From positions 1 through 64,000 of the forward strand of contig JAQTZB010000010.1 of NCBI GenBank assembly GCA_028688015.1: a stretch of DNA of 64,000 nucleotides, written 5' to 3'. The DNA is from Elusimicrobiales bacterium (lineage in GTDB: Bacteria; Elusimicrobiota; Elusimicrobia; Elusimicrobiales; UBA9959). Each line of letters begins with the position of its first letter. Position 1 is the first letter of the stretch. The notes beneath the pieces were generated by a model. It was not told the origin of the DNA. It was given only the letters and a program-made list of their open reading frames with translations, and ran no database searches. The position numbers and the translations under genes were made by a program. Below, one piece after another: positions 53,352 to 61,960 of the stretch.

Positions 53352-54764
53352 ATGTCTGCCGAAGAAGAAAAAGAACAGCCCGGGCAGGAGAGCGGGGCCG
53401 AGCCGGCCCCGGAAGAACAGGCTTCGCTAGAGAATCCCCTGGCTGGCGCGGAAGCCGCCGCGGAGGTCGAGGCCGAGGCCCGGGAGACCGGCGCCGAAAA
53501 AAAAGAGAAAAGATTCTGGCCCGCGGCGCTGGCGCTGATGCTGCTGGTGCTGGCCGGCGGCGGCTACTACGCCCTGACCGGCCTGGACGATACCGCCCAC
53601 AAGCTTGGCGGCGGCGAGGATTACGACCGCCTTTCCGCCAATAGCGATGTTTATGACGGTACGGCCAGGCAGGCCGCGCGCGGCGCCGACTTCTTCCCTC
53701 TGGACGAGGAGGGCGCCCGCAAGGCCGCCTATAGAGCCGCGGGCGACCCTAAGGACGCTAAACTGGACAGGATGAACCCGGCCGTGGTTCGCACCAAGGA
53801 AGAGCTGTTGGCCGCCGCCTCAGGCGCGGGCGGCTCTCCCGATATCCCGCAGCCCCTGCAGGACGTGCACGAGTCCAAGGGCGTTCCCCCGGAACAGCAG
53901 CAGTCGGGGGGGATGGCCGAAAAACTTAAGAACAAGGCTTACTTTGTGGCCGGACCCGGAGGCGCCCGCTCCAAGGGGCAGTCAGCCGGGGGCAATACGG
54001 CCGCTTTCGAGGGCACCGGCGCGCTGGCGGGCCGGGCCTCTGTACAGCGCGAAACAGGCCAGGCCAAGCCGCGGCAGGGCGCTAAAGGCGGCGTAATGGA
54101 CTCCCTTAAGGGCGCTTTCAGGGCCACCTTCTACGGCGCGCGCCTCTCTTCCCAGGACTCCGCCCGCAGCTGGGTGTCCAGGGCCTTCGACGCCAGCCCC
54201 GAGGCCGACACGGCCATCGAATATGACGAGAAGATGCGCTCCAAACTGGACCGCGTCAACCCCGATTCCATCCCGTCCTTCCTGCGCGACCAGGATGTGA
54301 CCTCGGCCGAGGCCAAGCGCCTGGCCACCTTGGAGCCCGGCAAGCCCAAGCTGGACAAGGACGGCACCTACGACGCGCTGAAGAAGGACAGCGATTACCA
54401 GAAGCAGAAGCTGGCCAGCGATTTCGGCAGCAGCATGCTCAACGGCATGTTCGCCGGCATTTCCGGCACCGGGGGCGGCAACCAGCCCGACCCGGAGGTT
54501 TTTTCCGACCCGGAGGACCAGTCCGACTTCACCTCGCTGGGGCTGGGTGAATACCTGGAATCCCAGGGCAACGGCGAGGAGTGCGGCTGCAGCGCCGGCG
54601 CGCCCTGCTGCTGCCTGCCGCAGGACTATTTCGCCTCCCTGCAGGACCAGGGCGGCACCAACTGCCCCATGTACGGGCCGTTCCTGCCCAACGATCCTTG
54701 CGGAGCGTCCTTTAATACCGGAGACGCAGGCCTGGGCGGCTCGATAGTGACCGGACCGCAGTGA
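53352..54764 (+). CDS. Single-pass membrane protein with cysteine-rich C-terminus
   Basis: 470 residues from ATG 53352, which has GGGAGG just upstream. An acidic N-terminal cytoplasmic part (1-50), one helix (about 57-75), then a long outside region of low complexity with two similar units (AKLDRMNPAVVRTKEELL and SKLDRVNPDSIPSFLRDQ). It ends in a cysteine cluster (EECGCSAGAPCCCLPQ, then CPMYG and CGAS). No family recognised. It follows the FtsH-like gene and shares its type of promoter with the pilin gene of this locus, so it is probably a pilus- or surface-associated protein. Confidence 0.7.
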   Translation: MSAEEEKEQPGQESGAEPAPEEQASLENPLAGAEAAAEVEAEARETGAEKKEKRFWPAALALMLLVLAGGGYYALTGLDDTAHKLGGGEDYDRLSANSDVYDGTARQAARGADFFPLDEEGARKAAYRAAGDPKDAKLDRMNPAVVRTKEELLAAASGAGGSPDIPQPLQDVHESKGVPPEQQQSGGMAEKLKNKAYFVAGPGGARSKGQSAGGNTAAFEGTGALAGRASVQRETGQAKPRQGAKGGVMDSLKGAFRATFYGARLSSQDSARSWVSRAFDASPEADTAIEYDEKMRSKLDRVNPDSIPSFLRDQDVTSAEAKRLATLEPGKPKLDKDGTYDALKKDSDYQKQKLASDFGSSMLNGMFAGISGTGGGNQPDPEVFSDPEDQSDFTSLGLGEYLESQGNGEECGCSAGAPCCCLPQDYFASLQDQGGTNCPMYGPFLPNDPCGASFNTGDAGLGGSIVTGPQ

Positions 54765-54790
54765 CCGCTGCCGCAGCGCACGGAGCCTGA

Positions 54791-55915
54791 ATGAAAAAAC
54801 TTCTGCTTATCCTTATCTCAGCCGCCGCCTGCACCGGGAAGCTCCCGGAGCAGGAAGTCCAGAAGATCTTCTCCCGACACAGCTGCGAGGCCCACGCCCC
54901 GGAGGCCGTCTCCGCCGCCCTGAAGGACGGGGCGGCCGGGCTGGCCAGGCTGGACCCGCGCGCCGCCGTGCTGAAGGGCCGCAAGCCGCTGAAGGCCCGC
55001 CCTTCCGGTAAGAACATCTCGTCCGGCCTGCTGCTGGGCGAACGCGGGGGCGGCCTGGTGCTCCTCAAGGTCTTCTCGGGCTCCCCGGCCGAAGCGGCCG
55101 GCTTCAGGGACGGGGACCTGGTAACCGCCATTAACGGCGCGGCGCCCACCGCTGAAGCGGTGAAGGACGGCATAGGCCGGAACACCCGCTACGTGCTGCG
55201 GGGAGAGCGCCCGGGCGCGCCCGGGGTGCTGGAGGGAGAGGTGGCCAGGGGGAGTTTCTTCTTCCCGCAGATCTTCGCTTTTTACGACGAGGGGTCTCGC
55301 ACCGCCTTCCTGCGGCTGGGGCTGTTTTTCGAGGGCTCATCGGAAGTCGCCCTGGCGGCCGCCGCGGCCGCGGCCGAACGCGGAGCCCAGGCGCTGGTGA
55401 TAGACGTGCGGGATAACCAGGGCGGCGTGCCCGGAGAGGCCGCCGCGGTGCTGAAGGCTTTCGCGGCCAAGCCCGGTCCGGTGCTGGAGGTCCGTTCCCG
55501 CCACGCTGGTTACTCTTCGCTTTTCGCGGCCGGGGCCCGGGGCCGCTTCGCCGGGTTGCGCACGGCGGTGCTGGTTAACGCCGGTACCGCCCGGGCGGCG
55601 GAGGTTTTCGCGGCCGGCCTCAGGGAGACGGCCGGGGCCGTGCTTATAGGTGAGAAGACGGCGGGCAGCGTCTCGCTGCAGCGCGCCTTCTCCCTGGGCG
55701 ACGGCCGCGGCCTGGAGCTGACCGTGGCCCGCATGTTCCCGCCTTCCGGCGTAAACCTGGAAGGCGCCGGAGCGGCGCCGGACGCTGCGGCCGGCGAGCC
55801 GGGCGCGGGCCGGGTGTGGGACAACTCACGGGAGGCCACCCTGCTGGGCGACGGTCCCTGGCTGAAGGCCCTGGAACTGTTGCGGGACGCCGCGGCGCCG
55901 GCGCGGCGCAGATAA
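54791..55915 (+). CDS. S41/PDZ-family lipoprotein without catalytic dyad
   Basis: 374 residues. A lipobox-like start (SAAAC14), a PDZ domain (about 82-150, GSPAEAAGFRDGDLVTAINGAAPT) and an S41 core (about 170-350) with ALVIDVRDNQGG. The nucleophile position reads NAGTARAAE, giving R268 where active members have Ser, and the lysine position reads GEKTAGSVS, giving S293 instead of Lys. The 25-residue spacing equals that of S295/K320 in CtpA at 14256, so the alignment is firm. It is therefore probably an inactive binding protein anchored in a membrane. It lies 26 nt after the cysteine-rich gene. Confidence 0.85.
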   Translation: MKKLLLILISAAACTGKLPEQEVQKIFSRHSCEAHAPEAVSAALKDGAAGLARLDPRAAVLKGRKPLKARPSGKNISSGLLLGERGGGLVLLKVFSGSPAEAAGFRDGDLVTAINGAAPTAEAVKDGIGRNTRYVLRGERPGAPGVLEGEVARGSFFFPQIFAFYDEGSRTAFLRLGLFFEGSSEVALAAAAAAAERGAQALVIDVRDNQGGVPGEAAAVLKAFAAKPGPVLEVRSRHAGYSSLFAAGARGRFAGLRTAVLVNAGTARAAEVFAAGLRETAGAVLIGEKTAGSVSLQRAFSLGDGRGLELTVARMFPPSGVNLEGAGAAPDAAAGEPGAGRVWDNSREATLLGDGPWLKALELLRDAAAPARRR

Positions 55916-55922
55916 AAACGCG

Positions 55923-55974
55923 GCTTGACTTGTCAAGCGGCAGGGCTTGACAAATCTCCCACATCTGCTATACT
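55923..55974 (+). promoter_or_regulatory. Strong promoter with palindromic operator
   Basis: TTGACA (55947-55952), a 16-nt spacer and TATACT (55969-55974). Upstream is a perfect inverted repeat GCTTGAC-TT-GTCAAGC (55923-55938), and the half-site GCTTGAC recurs at 55945-55951, overlapping the -35 element. A dimeric regulator could bind both. Confidence 0.8.
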
Positions 55975-55980
55975 ATATTT

Positions 55981-56189
55981 GCAGCGCGGTGTAATTGCGG
56001 TGCGGTTGCGGTGTTGCGTAGGCGCGGTTGCGGTGCAGAGCGGTCGCGGTGCAGTTGTGGTGCCCCGCCCTTTTGGCTCAGTGCGGTGCAGTCAGGTGCG
56101 GTCGTGCGGTGCAGTCGCGGTTGCGGTCGCAGACAGACGCAGTGCGGAGTGTAGCGCGGTGTGTGTCCCAAAAGGGCGGGGCGTTTTTT
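55981..56189 (+). ncRNA. Candidate structured RNA made of GCGGT-type repeats
   Basis: Directly behind the strong promoter lie about 185 bases built from variants of GCGGTGCAG and GCGGTTGC. A perfect 15-bp long-range stem joins GCCCCGCCCTTTTGG (56062-56076) and CCAAAAGGGCGGGGC (56168-56182); a U-run (56184-56189) follows the right arm as in a terminator. The 91-nt loop is itself repeat sequence. No frame through it gives a believable protein. It could be a separate small RNA of about 210 nt or the first part of the leader of the 56611 operon. Confidence 0.6.
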
Positions 56190-56192
56190 GAA

Positions 56193-56275
56193 GTGTCCGA
56201 TAATAGCAAAGCCGGCCAAAGCCGGCGGCGCAAAGCTAAGACCCGTTAAATATACGGGGGTCAGGCTGCCGAAGA
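56193..56275 (+). promoter_or_regulatory. Candidate cyclic di-GMP-I (GEMM-I) riboswitch aptamer
   Basis: The sequence follows the GEMM-I plan. A G (56199) stands six bases before GCAAA (56206-56210), as G20 does in the Vc2 aptamer. Then come a hairpin GCCGGC-CAAA-GCCGGC (56211-56226), the conserved GCGCAAAGC (56228-56236), a second hairpin with GACCC / GGGTC (56240-56262) and the closing GGCTGCCGAAG (56264-56274), the counterpart of the GGUUACCGAUG end. The position matching A47 is G, a deviation that could weaken binding. A terminator follows and shares pairing partners. Ligand identity is inferred from the motif only. Confidence 0.72.
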
Positions 56276-56319
56276 TGAAAAACCGACCGGTTTCGTACCG
56301 GCGTGTCGGAACGGATTTA

Positions 56320-56397
56320 GGCCGTTTCCGCTGTCTTCGGGGTATCAGCCCAGAACCGGGCATGAGGCGAAGAGAGCAGAAACGGCCCTTTTGTTTG
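56320..56397 (+). terminator. Riboswitch-linked terminator
   Basis: GGCCGTTT (56320-56327) pairs with AAACGGCC (56380-56387), and inside it TCTTCG (56334-56339) pairs with CGAAGA (56368-56373); CTTTTGTTT follows. The same TCTTCGG (56334-56340) is complementary to CCGAAGA at the 3' end of the aptamer (56269-56275), so aptamer, antiterminator and terminator pairings exclude one another. Confidence 0.7.
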
Positions 56398-56524
56398 CGG
56401 CCGGGAGGGAAAATGTTCGGCGCTAAAGAGGCGTATGAATATTTAGGGAGCGGCTTGTCCTCAGGCCGTTCCTGGCTATATATGCGCCTGATCAAGTGTT
56501 TGTCTTCCTCCAACCTCCCCGGAG

Positions 56525-56602
56525 TGAAATATTTATATAATAATATTATCAGAGAGCTTTGCCGCGGAAATGGAGTCCCCGGGCAAGGCCCGGTTGTTTT
56601 TT
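56525..56602 (+). promoter_or_regulatory. AT-rich promoter region and second leader terminator
   Basis: The tract around 56528-56549 contains TATAAT-like hexamers. After about 30 nt a hairpin CCGGGC / GCCCGG (56579-56593) with a T-rich tail to 56602 precedes the start codon at 56611. No gene is supported in 55916-56610. Confidence 0.5.
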
Positions 56603-56610
56603 GTCCGGCT

Positions 56611-58788
56611 ATGCCTGAAGAAAGTGCCGCAGCGGCCCAAACGATGAACGGTAAAATTTCCGTGATTATCCCGGCGCATAACGCAGGCGGTACCCTCCGC
56701 GAATGCCTGGCCGCCTGCCGCTCCTGTAAAACCCAGCCGGCCGAGATCATCGTCGTAGACGACGGCTCCGGTGACGCTACCGCGGAGCTTGCGAAAAGAA
56801 TGGGCGCGAAGTTGCTGTCCCTGGCTAAACCTTCCGGCGCAGCGGCCGCCCGCAACGAAGGCGCACGGGTGAGCGGCGGCGACATCCTCGTGTTCATGGA
56901 CGCCGACGTCCTGCCCTGCGGGGACTGGCTGGGGGAGATCCTGCGCTCCCTAGGCGGGCGCGCCGGGATAGACGCGGTGCAGGGGGTGTATGACCCGGTG
57001 TGCCTGCCCGCGACGCTGCCCGGGCTGGCGAGGAATTTCTACAAGTGCTACAACGCGGCAAAACTTGCCGACGGGGCCCTGATTTCCGGGATCAACAGCT
57101 ACTGTTTCGCCGTCAGGCGGGCGGCGTTCGAAAATATCAGGGGCTTCGACTCCGCCGCCGAGCGGGCCGAGGACGTGGATTTGGGGCGCCGGCTAGCTGG
57201 CGCCGGGCATAAGATCCTGCTTAACAAGCGCGTGCGCGTGCGGCATTTGAAAACTTACAGCTTTGCCGGGCTGCTGGCCTGCGATTTTCGCAAGGTCCTG
57301 GTTAAAACAGGGCTGTTCCTGGCCGGTGCGCCCGGCGCGGATCCCGGGGTCACCTTCTCCCTTAACAAAATAGGCGCCATGTCCCGCGAACTCGGGACCA
57401 TGGCCTTGTCGGCCGCGGCCCTGGCCGCCCTCGTTTGCGCGCCGGTTACCGGGGCCGCCCTGTGCGGACTGGCCTTGTCGGCCGTTCTTGCGGCCCTGGT
57501 GCTGCTGAACCTGCCGTTCTACCGCTTCATGAGCGGGCACGCCGGGCCCGCGGCGGCCGGCGGCTGCCTGGCGGTCTATTTCTGCGAGATGGCCGCGGCC
57601 TCCGCGGCCGTGCTGGCCGGCCTGGCGCTGCATCTTTGGGGCAAAGCCCGCGCCGCCGGGGCGGCCGCCTCCGAGAAGCTGCGCTGGCTCAGGAAAATGT
57701 TCTTCAGCGGCCCCGGTTCCCTGCCGGAGCAGGTGACGCTATTCGTGACGGACCGCTGCGACCTCAAGTGCGGGCACTGCTTCTACGGCCGGGAACTGAA
57801 CAGCGGCCGCGCAGAATTCACCACCGCCGAACTGGCCCGGGCGCTGCCGTCGCTGGGTCGGTTCAGTTTCGTCAGCCTGACCGGCGGCGAGCCGTTCCTG
57901 CGCGACGACCTCCCCGAGATAGCCCGCCTGCTGGTCGAGGTGAACGGGGTCAGGCGCATCTCCATCCCTACCAATGGCTATCGGCCGCAAAAGGTGCTTG
58001 AACTGACCGGGAAGCTGCTGGAGGCCTGCCGCGGCCGGGCCTCGGTGCTGGTCAAGGTTTCACTGGACGGCGTGGGAGCTGCCCATGACGCCATAAGGGG
58101 AGTGGCCGGCAGCTTCGACAGGGCCGCAGAGACTTTTGCCGGGCTCAAGCTGCTCAGGCGCCGCCACGGGCACTTGAAGGCCGGCGTGCTGCTGACGGCG
58201 TCGGGGCTTAACGAGGGCTCCCTGCCGGCTACGGCCGCTTACGTCATGCGCGAGCTGGCCCCGGATGTAATAGGGCTTAATTTCGCCCGGGGCGCCGCCG
58301 CGGGAGCGGACGCCGACAATTACGCCCGGCTGTACGGGGAGATACTCCGCTGGCTGGCGGAGAATAAGAAGCAAAGCGGCTTCTATTACGAGTTTTACCG
58401 GGCCTACAAGAGCGAGATAAGCGGGCTGATCGGCAAAATAGTCGAAACCGGCAAATACCCGCTAACCTGCCGAGCCGGCGCGCTGACCGCGGTGATAGAC
58501 AGCTCCCTGGACGTCTATCCCTGCGAGCTGCTGGGCGAAAAGATGGGCAGCCTGCGCGACTTCGGTTACGATTTCCGCGAGCTCCTGCTCTCCGGCCGGG
58601 CCGCCGGGGTAAGGGGCCATATAGCGGAGGGCAACTGCTGCTGCACCCACGAGTGCAACCTCCAGATGAATTCTTTCTTCGACCCCGCGCGGGCCGCCCG
58701 GCTGCTGCTCGGCGCCCTCGGCGGGAAGCTCGGCCAGGGGCGGAGCGCCGCCGCGCCGGGCGCGCTGAGAGGGGGTGAGCAGGCATGA
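56611..58788 (+). CDS. Glycosyltransferase 2-radical SAM fusion protein
   Basis: 725 residues from ATG 56611; longer in-frame starts run through the riboswitch region and are unlikely. Residues 12-230 are a GT2 family glycosyltransferase (KISVIIPAHNAGGTL, VVDDGSGD, FMDADV, later AERAEDVDLGRR). About 260-345 contain three or four membrane helices. Residues 375-725 are a radical SAM domain with CxxxCxxC at C383-C387-C390 (DRCDLKCGHC), followed by the GGEPFLRDD motif and a cysteine-rich C-terminus (PCELLGEK...NCCCTHEC) that could hold another iron-sulphur cluster, as in SPASM proteins. Such a pairing in one chain is unusual. It may add and modify a sugar on a lipid carrier at the inner membrane. 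ATGA overlap with the next gene. Confidence 0.88.
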   Translation: MPEESAAAAQTMNGKISVIIPAHNAGGTLRECLAACRSCKTQPAEIIVVDDGSGDATAELAKRMGAKLLSLAKPSGAAAARNEGARVSGGDILVFMDADVLPCGDWLGEILRSLGGRAGIDAVQGVYDPVCLPATLPGLARNFYKCYNAAKLADGALISGINSYCFAVRRAAFENIRGFDSAAERAEDVDLGRRLAGAGHKILLNKRVRVRHLKTYSFAGLLACDFRKVLVKTGLFLAGAPGADPGVTFSLNKIGAMSRELGTMALSAAALAALVCAPVTGAALCGLALSAVLAALVLLNLPFYRFMSGHAGPAAAGGCLAVYFCEMAAASAAVLAGLALHLWGKARAAGAAASEKLRWLRKMFFSGPGSLPEQVTLFVTDRCDLKCGHCFYGRELNSGRAEFTTAELARALPSLGRFSFVSLTGGEPFLRDDLPEIARLLVEVNGVRRISIPTNGYRPQKVLELTGKLLEACRGRASVLVKVSLDGVGAAHDAIRGVAGSFDRAAETFAGLKLLRRRHGHLKAGVLLTASGLNEGSLPATAAYVMRELAPDVIGLNFARGAAAGADADNYARLYGEILRWLAENKKQSGFYYEFYRAYKSEISGLIGKIVETGKYPLTCRAGALTAVIDSSLDVYPCELLGEKMGSLRDFGYDFRELLLSGRAAGVRGHIAEGNCCCTHECNLQMNSFFDPARAARLLLGALGGKLGQGRSAAAPGALRGGEQA

Positions 58789-60968
58789 AGATCGCGCTTG
58801 TACACGCCCCTTTCCATCACCGGAAGTTCTCCGAGAACCTCAAGGTGGTGGACGAGGATTTCACGCTGGCCCCGCCCATCATCCTGGCGTATGTGGCCGC
58901 CATCCTGGAGCGGGCCGGCCACAGCGTGATCCTGGTGGACGCCCACGCGCTTAAACTGTCCAGGGAGGCCGTCCTGGAGAAGCTCAACGGCTTCGCCCCC
59001 GACCTGCTGGGCTTCCGCCTGGACACCTACAGCTTCCAGGAGACGCTGGCGTGGATAAAATTCCTCCGGGCCGCTACGGGTAAACCCGTGCTGGCCGGGG
59101 GGATAAACCTGTCCATTTATCCCGGCGAGACCATGAGCCACCCGGAGATAGATTTCGGCCTTGCGGGAGAGGCTCTGGAAAGCCTGCCCGCGTTCCTGGA
59201 GCGCTTCGGCGACAGCTCCAGGTACGGCGAGGTGCCCGGTCTCTGCTGGCGAAACGCCGCCGGCGCGCTGACCCTTAATCCTCAGGCCGCTTCCCTCGCC
59301 CCGTTCGATTCCTACCCCTTCCCGGCGCGGCACCTGCTGCCCAACCATATATATCATTCCTTCGTCTCGCAGGCGCGCAACTTCACCATCATGCTCACCT
59401 CCACCGGCTGCCCTTACAGGTGCAAATTCTGCGCCATCGCCGCCTTGGGCCACTGGCGGCAGAGGAGCGTGGACAGCGTGATAGCGGAGATAGAGCAATG
59501 CACCCGCGACCACGGGGTGCGCGAGATAGATTTCTTCGACGCTACCTTCTTCGTGGACAAGCGCTGGTCGCTGGAGTTCTGCCGGGAGCTGATAAAGCGC
59601 GATCTCGGCATAACCTGGACCGTGCGCTCCAGAGTGGACCTGGCCGACGAGGAGGTGCTGGCGCTGGCGGCCGAGGCGGGCTGCCGGATGATCTTCTGGG
59701 GCATAGAGTCCTCCTCGCAGGCGGTGCTGGACCTGGTGAACAAGGATATCGCGCCCGGGCAGGTCGCCTACGCCGTCAGGACCGCGAGGAAGTACGGCAT
59801 CAGGAGCCTGGGTTTCCTGATGGTCGGTAATCCGGGAGATACCGAAGAGTCGATCAGGGACACCGTGCGGTTCGCCAAGGACCTGGACCTGGACTACGTG
59901 CAGATCTGCCGCGCCATACCCAAGCCGGCCACCGAGTTTCATTGCCAGTTGGTAGGGAAGACAGGCAAGGATTACTGGAAGGATTTCGTGCTACTGAAAA
60001 CGGAAGAAGAGCGGCTGACCGTGCCCTGGGCCGGCCTGCCTCAGGAGAAGGTGGAGCGGCTGCTCAAATGGTGCTATTTCAGCTTCTACTTCAGGCCGGG
60101 CTTTATCCTCAAAACCCTGCTTAAGGTCAGGTCCTTCGACGAACTGGCCCGCTACGCGGCCACGGCCTTCAGGATGCTGTTCGGCTACCTGCATACGGAT
60201 GTGGCGCCGGCCCCGTCCGCCAAACCGGGCCGCGCGGCCCCGGCCGGGCCGGAGAAGAAGGTCTGCGTGGTGATACCGGCGTATAACGAGCGGCAGAACA
60301 TCCTGGAGTTGGTCAACAGGATCTCCGAGCTCTACCCGCGGGTCAATATTATGGTGATGGACAGTTCCCGCGACGGCACCCGCGCCGAGGTGAAGCGCTT
60401 CTCCAGGCTGCACCCCGGGGTGGAGGTGCACTACGTGGGCAAGACGGACGCCTGCAACGAGAGGGGCCGGGCGGTGCAGAAGGGGTTCACCCTGGCCCTC
60501 GCCAAAGGCGCGGACCTGGTGATAGAGATGGATGCGGACCTCTCTCATGACCCGGAGGATATCGGGAGGCTGATAGAGAGCGCCGGTGACTCGGACGTGG
60601 TCATAGGCTCCAGGTACGTCACCTTCGGCGGCGCCGTGGGCCGGTCCTTCTTCAGGTCTTTCCTCGGGAACCTGGCCAACCTCTACGTCAGGTACAGCCT
60701 GGGCATAAAGGACGTGCGCGACTGTACTTCCGGCTACCGGTGCTTCAGGCGCGACGCCCTGGAAAAGATAGGCCTGAAATATTTGAAATCCATAGAGGGC
60801 ACCGAGGCGCTGATAGAGATGCTTTACCGGGGTTTCAGGCAGGGCCTGCGGATCAAGGAAGTGCCCATAACGTATCTGGACCGCAGGTACGGCAGTTCTA
60901 AATTCAGCCTGGCCACCGTTACGAGGAGCCTGAAGCGCGTGTGGGAGCTGAAGTGGGGCGGCATATGA
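58785..60968 (+). CDS. B12-binding radical SAM-glycosyltransferase fusion
   Basis: 727 residues. Residues 1-170: B12-binding domain (KIALVHAPF..., ILVDAHAL, ending GLAGEALESL). Residues 195-400: radical SAM with CxxxCxxC at C209-C213-C216 (GCPYRCKFC) and GIESSS. Residues 490-727: a second GT2 domain of the polyprenyl-phosphate sugar transferase (DPM1) type, VVIPAYNERQNI at 493 on, EMDADLSHDPEDI, SGYRCFRRDALEKIG. B12-radical SAM enzymes often methylate or rearrange unactivated carbons. Coupled translation (4-nt overlaps) on both sides shows that it works with its neighbours. The substrate cannot be named. Confidence 0.9.
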   Translation: MKIALVHAPFHHRKFSENLKVVDEDFTLAPPIILAYVAAILERAGHSVILVDAHALKLSREAVLEKLNGFAPDLLGFRLDTYSFQETLAWIKFLRAATGKPVLAGGINLSIYPGETMSHPEIDFGLAGEALESLPAFLERFGDSSRYGEVPGLCWRNAAGALTLNPQAASLAPFDSYPFPARHLLPNHIYHSFVSQARNFTIMLTSTGCPYRCKFCAIAALGHWRQRSVDSVIAEIEQCTRDHGVREIDFFDATFFVDKRWSLEFCRELIKRDLGITWTVRSRVDLADEEVLALAAEAGCRMIFWGIESSSQAVLDLVNKDIAPGQVAYAVRTARKYGIRSLGFLMVGNPGDTEESIRDTVRFAKDLDLDYVQICRAIPKPATEFHCQLVGKTGKDYWKDFVLLKTEEERLTVPWAGLPQEKVERLLKWCYFSFYFRPGFILKTLLKVRSFDELARYAATAFRMLFGYLHTDVAPAPSAKPGRAAPAGPEKKVCVVIPAYNERQNILELVNRISELYPRVNIMVMDSSRDGTRAEVKRFSRLHPGVEVHYVGKTDACNERGRAVQKGFTLALAKGADLVIEMDADLSHDPEDIGRLIESAGDSDVVIGSRYVTFGGAVGRSFFRSFLGNLANLYVRYSLGIKDVRDCTSGYRCFRRDALEKIGLKYLKSIEGTEALIEMLYRGFRQGLRIKEVPITYLDRRYGSSKFSLATVTRSLKRVWELKWGGI

Positions 60969-61960
60969 AACTGACGGCCAAAATAGCTTCGTTGGGCGCT
61001 CTGGCGGCGGTTAAATTCCTCGGCCGCAGGATTCCCGTCGCCGTCAGGATGGAGATCACCAACAGGTGCCCCAATAAATGCTCCTACTGTAATGTCTGGA
61101 ACACCAGGGCGGAGGACCCCTCACGGGAAACCCTGTTCTCGGTGCTGGGGCAGCTCCGGGACCTGGGGACCAGGAAGGTATCATTCAGCGGCGGCGAGCC
61201 CCTGCTGCGCGAAGACATCGGCGAGATCATAGACCGCTGCGCGGCGCTGGGTATCTCTCCGGAAATGAACTCCCGGGGCACGTATATAGAAAAAAGGCTG
61301 GCCGGGCTGAAGAACCTGGACCTGCTGAAGGTCAGCGTGGACGGGCCCGAGGAGGTGCATGACGCGCTTTCCAACAGGGCGGGAGCCTACAGGGACTGCA
61401 TAAAAGCGATAGAGGCCGCCAAGGCCGCGGGCATAAGGGTAAGCATAGCGACCACCATCACCAGGCACAATGTCGGGCACCTGGATTTCATACTCGGCCT
61501 GGCGAAGCGCTACGGCATCAGGGCGGCCTTCCAGCCGCTGAAGCCGCTGTACCGGGGCGTGGGCGGGGAACAGATGAAGGAACTGTACCCGGCGCCGGAG
61601 GAATACCGCAGGCAGGTGGCGAGGCTGGCGGAACTGAAGGCCGACGGCTGCGCCGGGTACATGCGCAATTCGCTGATAGGGCTCAGGCATATACAGGGCT
61701 GGCCGGACTACCCCCGGCTGGACTGCTCGGCGGGTAAGCTTTTCTGCATCATAGACACCGACGGCACCCTTTACCCCTGCGACAGGGTCTCGTATTCCGG
61801 AAAACTGCCTAACTGTTTCGAGCTCGGGGTGGAAAAGGCTTTGAACTCCGCGCCGCCTGTAAAATGCGGCGGCTGCGGTTTCTGCGGCTCGCTGGAACTG
61901 AATTTCCTCTACAACTTCCGGCTGGGCACGCTCAAAGAGGTTTTATGGCTGTTGAAATGA
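60965..61960 (+). CDS. Radical SAM protein with SPASM-like C-terminus
   Basis: 331 residues from the ATG overlapping the previous stop. CxxxCxxC at C35-C39-C42 (NRCPNKCSYC), SFSGGEPLLREDI, KVSVDGPEEVHD, and a C-terminal cysteine set (LDCSAGKLFCIIDTDGTLYPCDR ... CGGCGFCG) typical of auxiliary-cluster (SPASM/twitch) enzymes. These act in peptide, sugar and cofactor modification by radical chemistry. It is the third member of the operon and the second of its stand-alone radical SAM type. Confidence 0.93.
   Translation: MKLTAKIASLGALAAVKFLGRRIPVAVRMEITNRCPNKCSYCNVWNTRAEDPSRETLFSVLGQLRDLGTRKVSFSGGEPLLREDIGEIIDRCAALGISPEMNSRGTYIEKRLAGLKNLDLLKVSVDGPEEVHDALSNRAGAYRDCIKAIEAAKAAGIRVSIATTITRHNVGHLDFILGLAKRYGIRAAFQPLKPLYRGVGGEQMKELYPAPEEYRRQVARLAELKADGCAGYMRNSLIGLRHIQGWPDYPRLDCSAGKLFCIIDTDGTLYPCDRVSYSGKLPNCFELGVEKALNSAPPVKCGGCGFCGSLELNFLYNFRLGTLKEVLWLLK

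Noticed and set aside
55925..56249. Open frames through the GCGGT repeat tract
   Set aside because: They encode only repeat-derived alanine/valine/cysteine strings, and the DNA is better explained as structured repeat RNA.
56161..56610. N-terminal extension of the glycosyltransferase-radical SAM protein
   Set aside because: The extra residues are translated from the riboswitch and two terminators, lack any fold, and an ATG exists at 56611 just before the GT2 domain.
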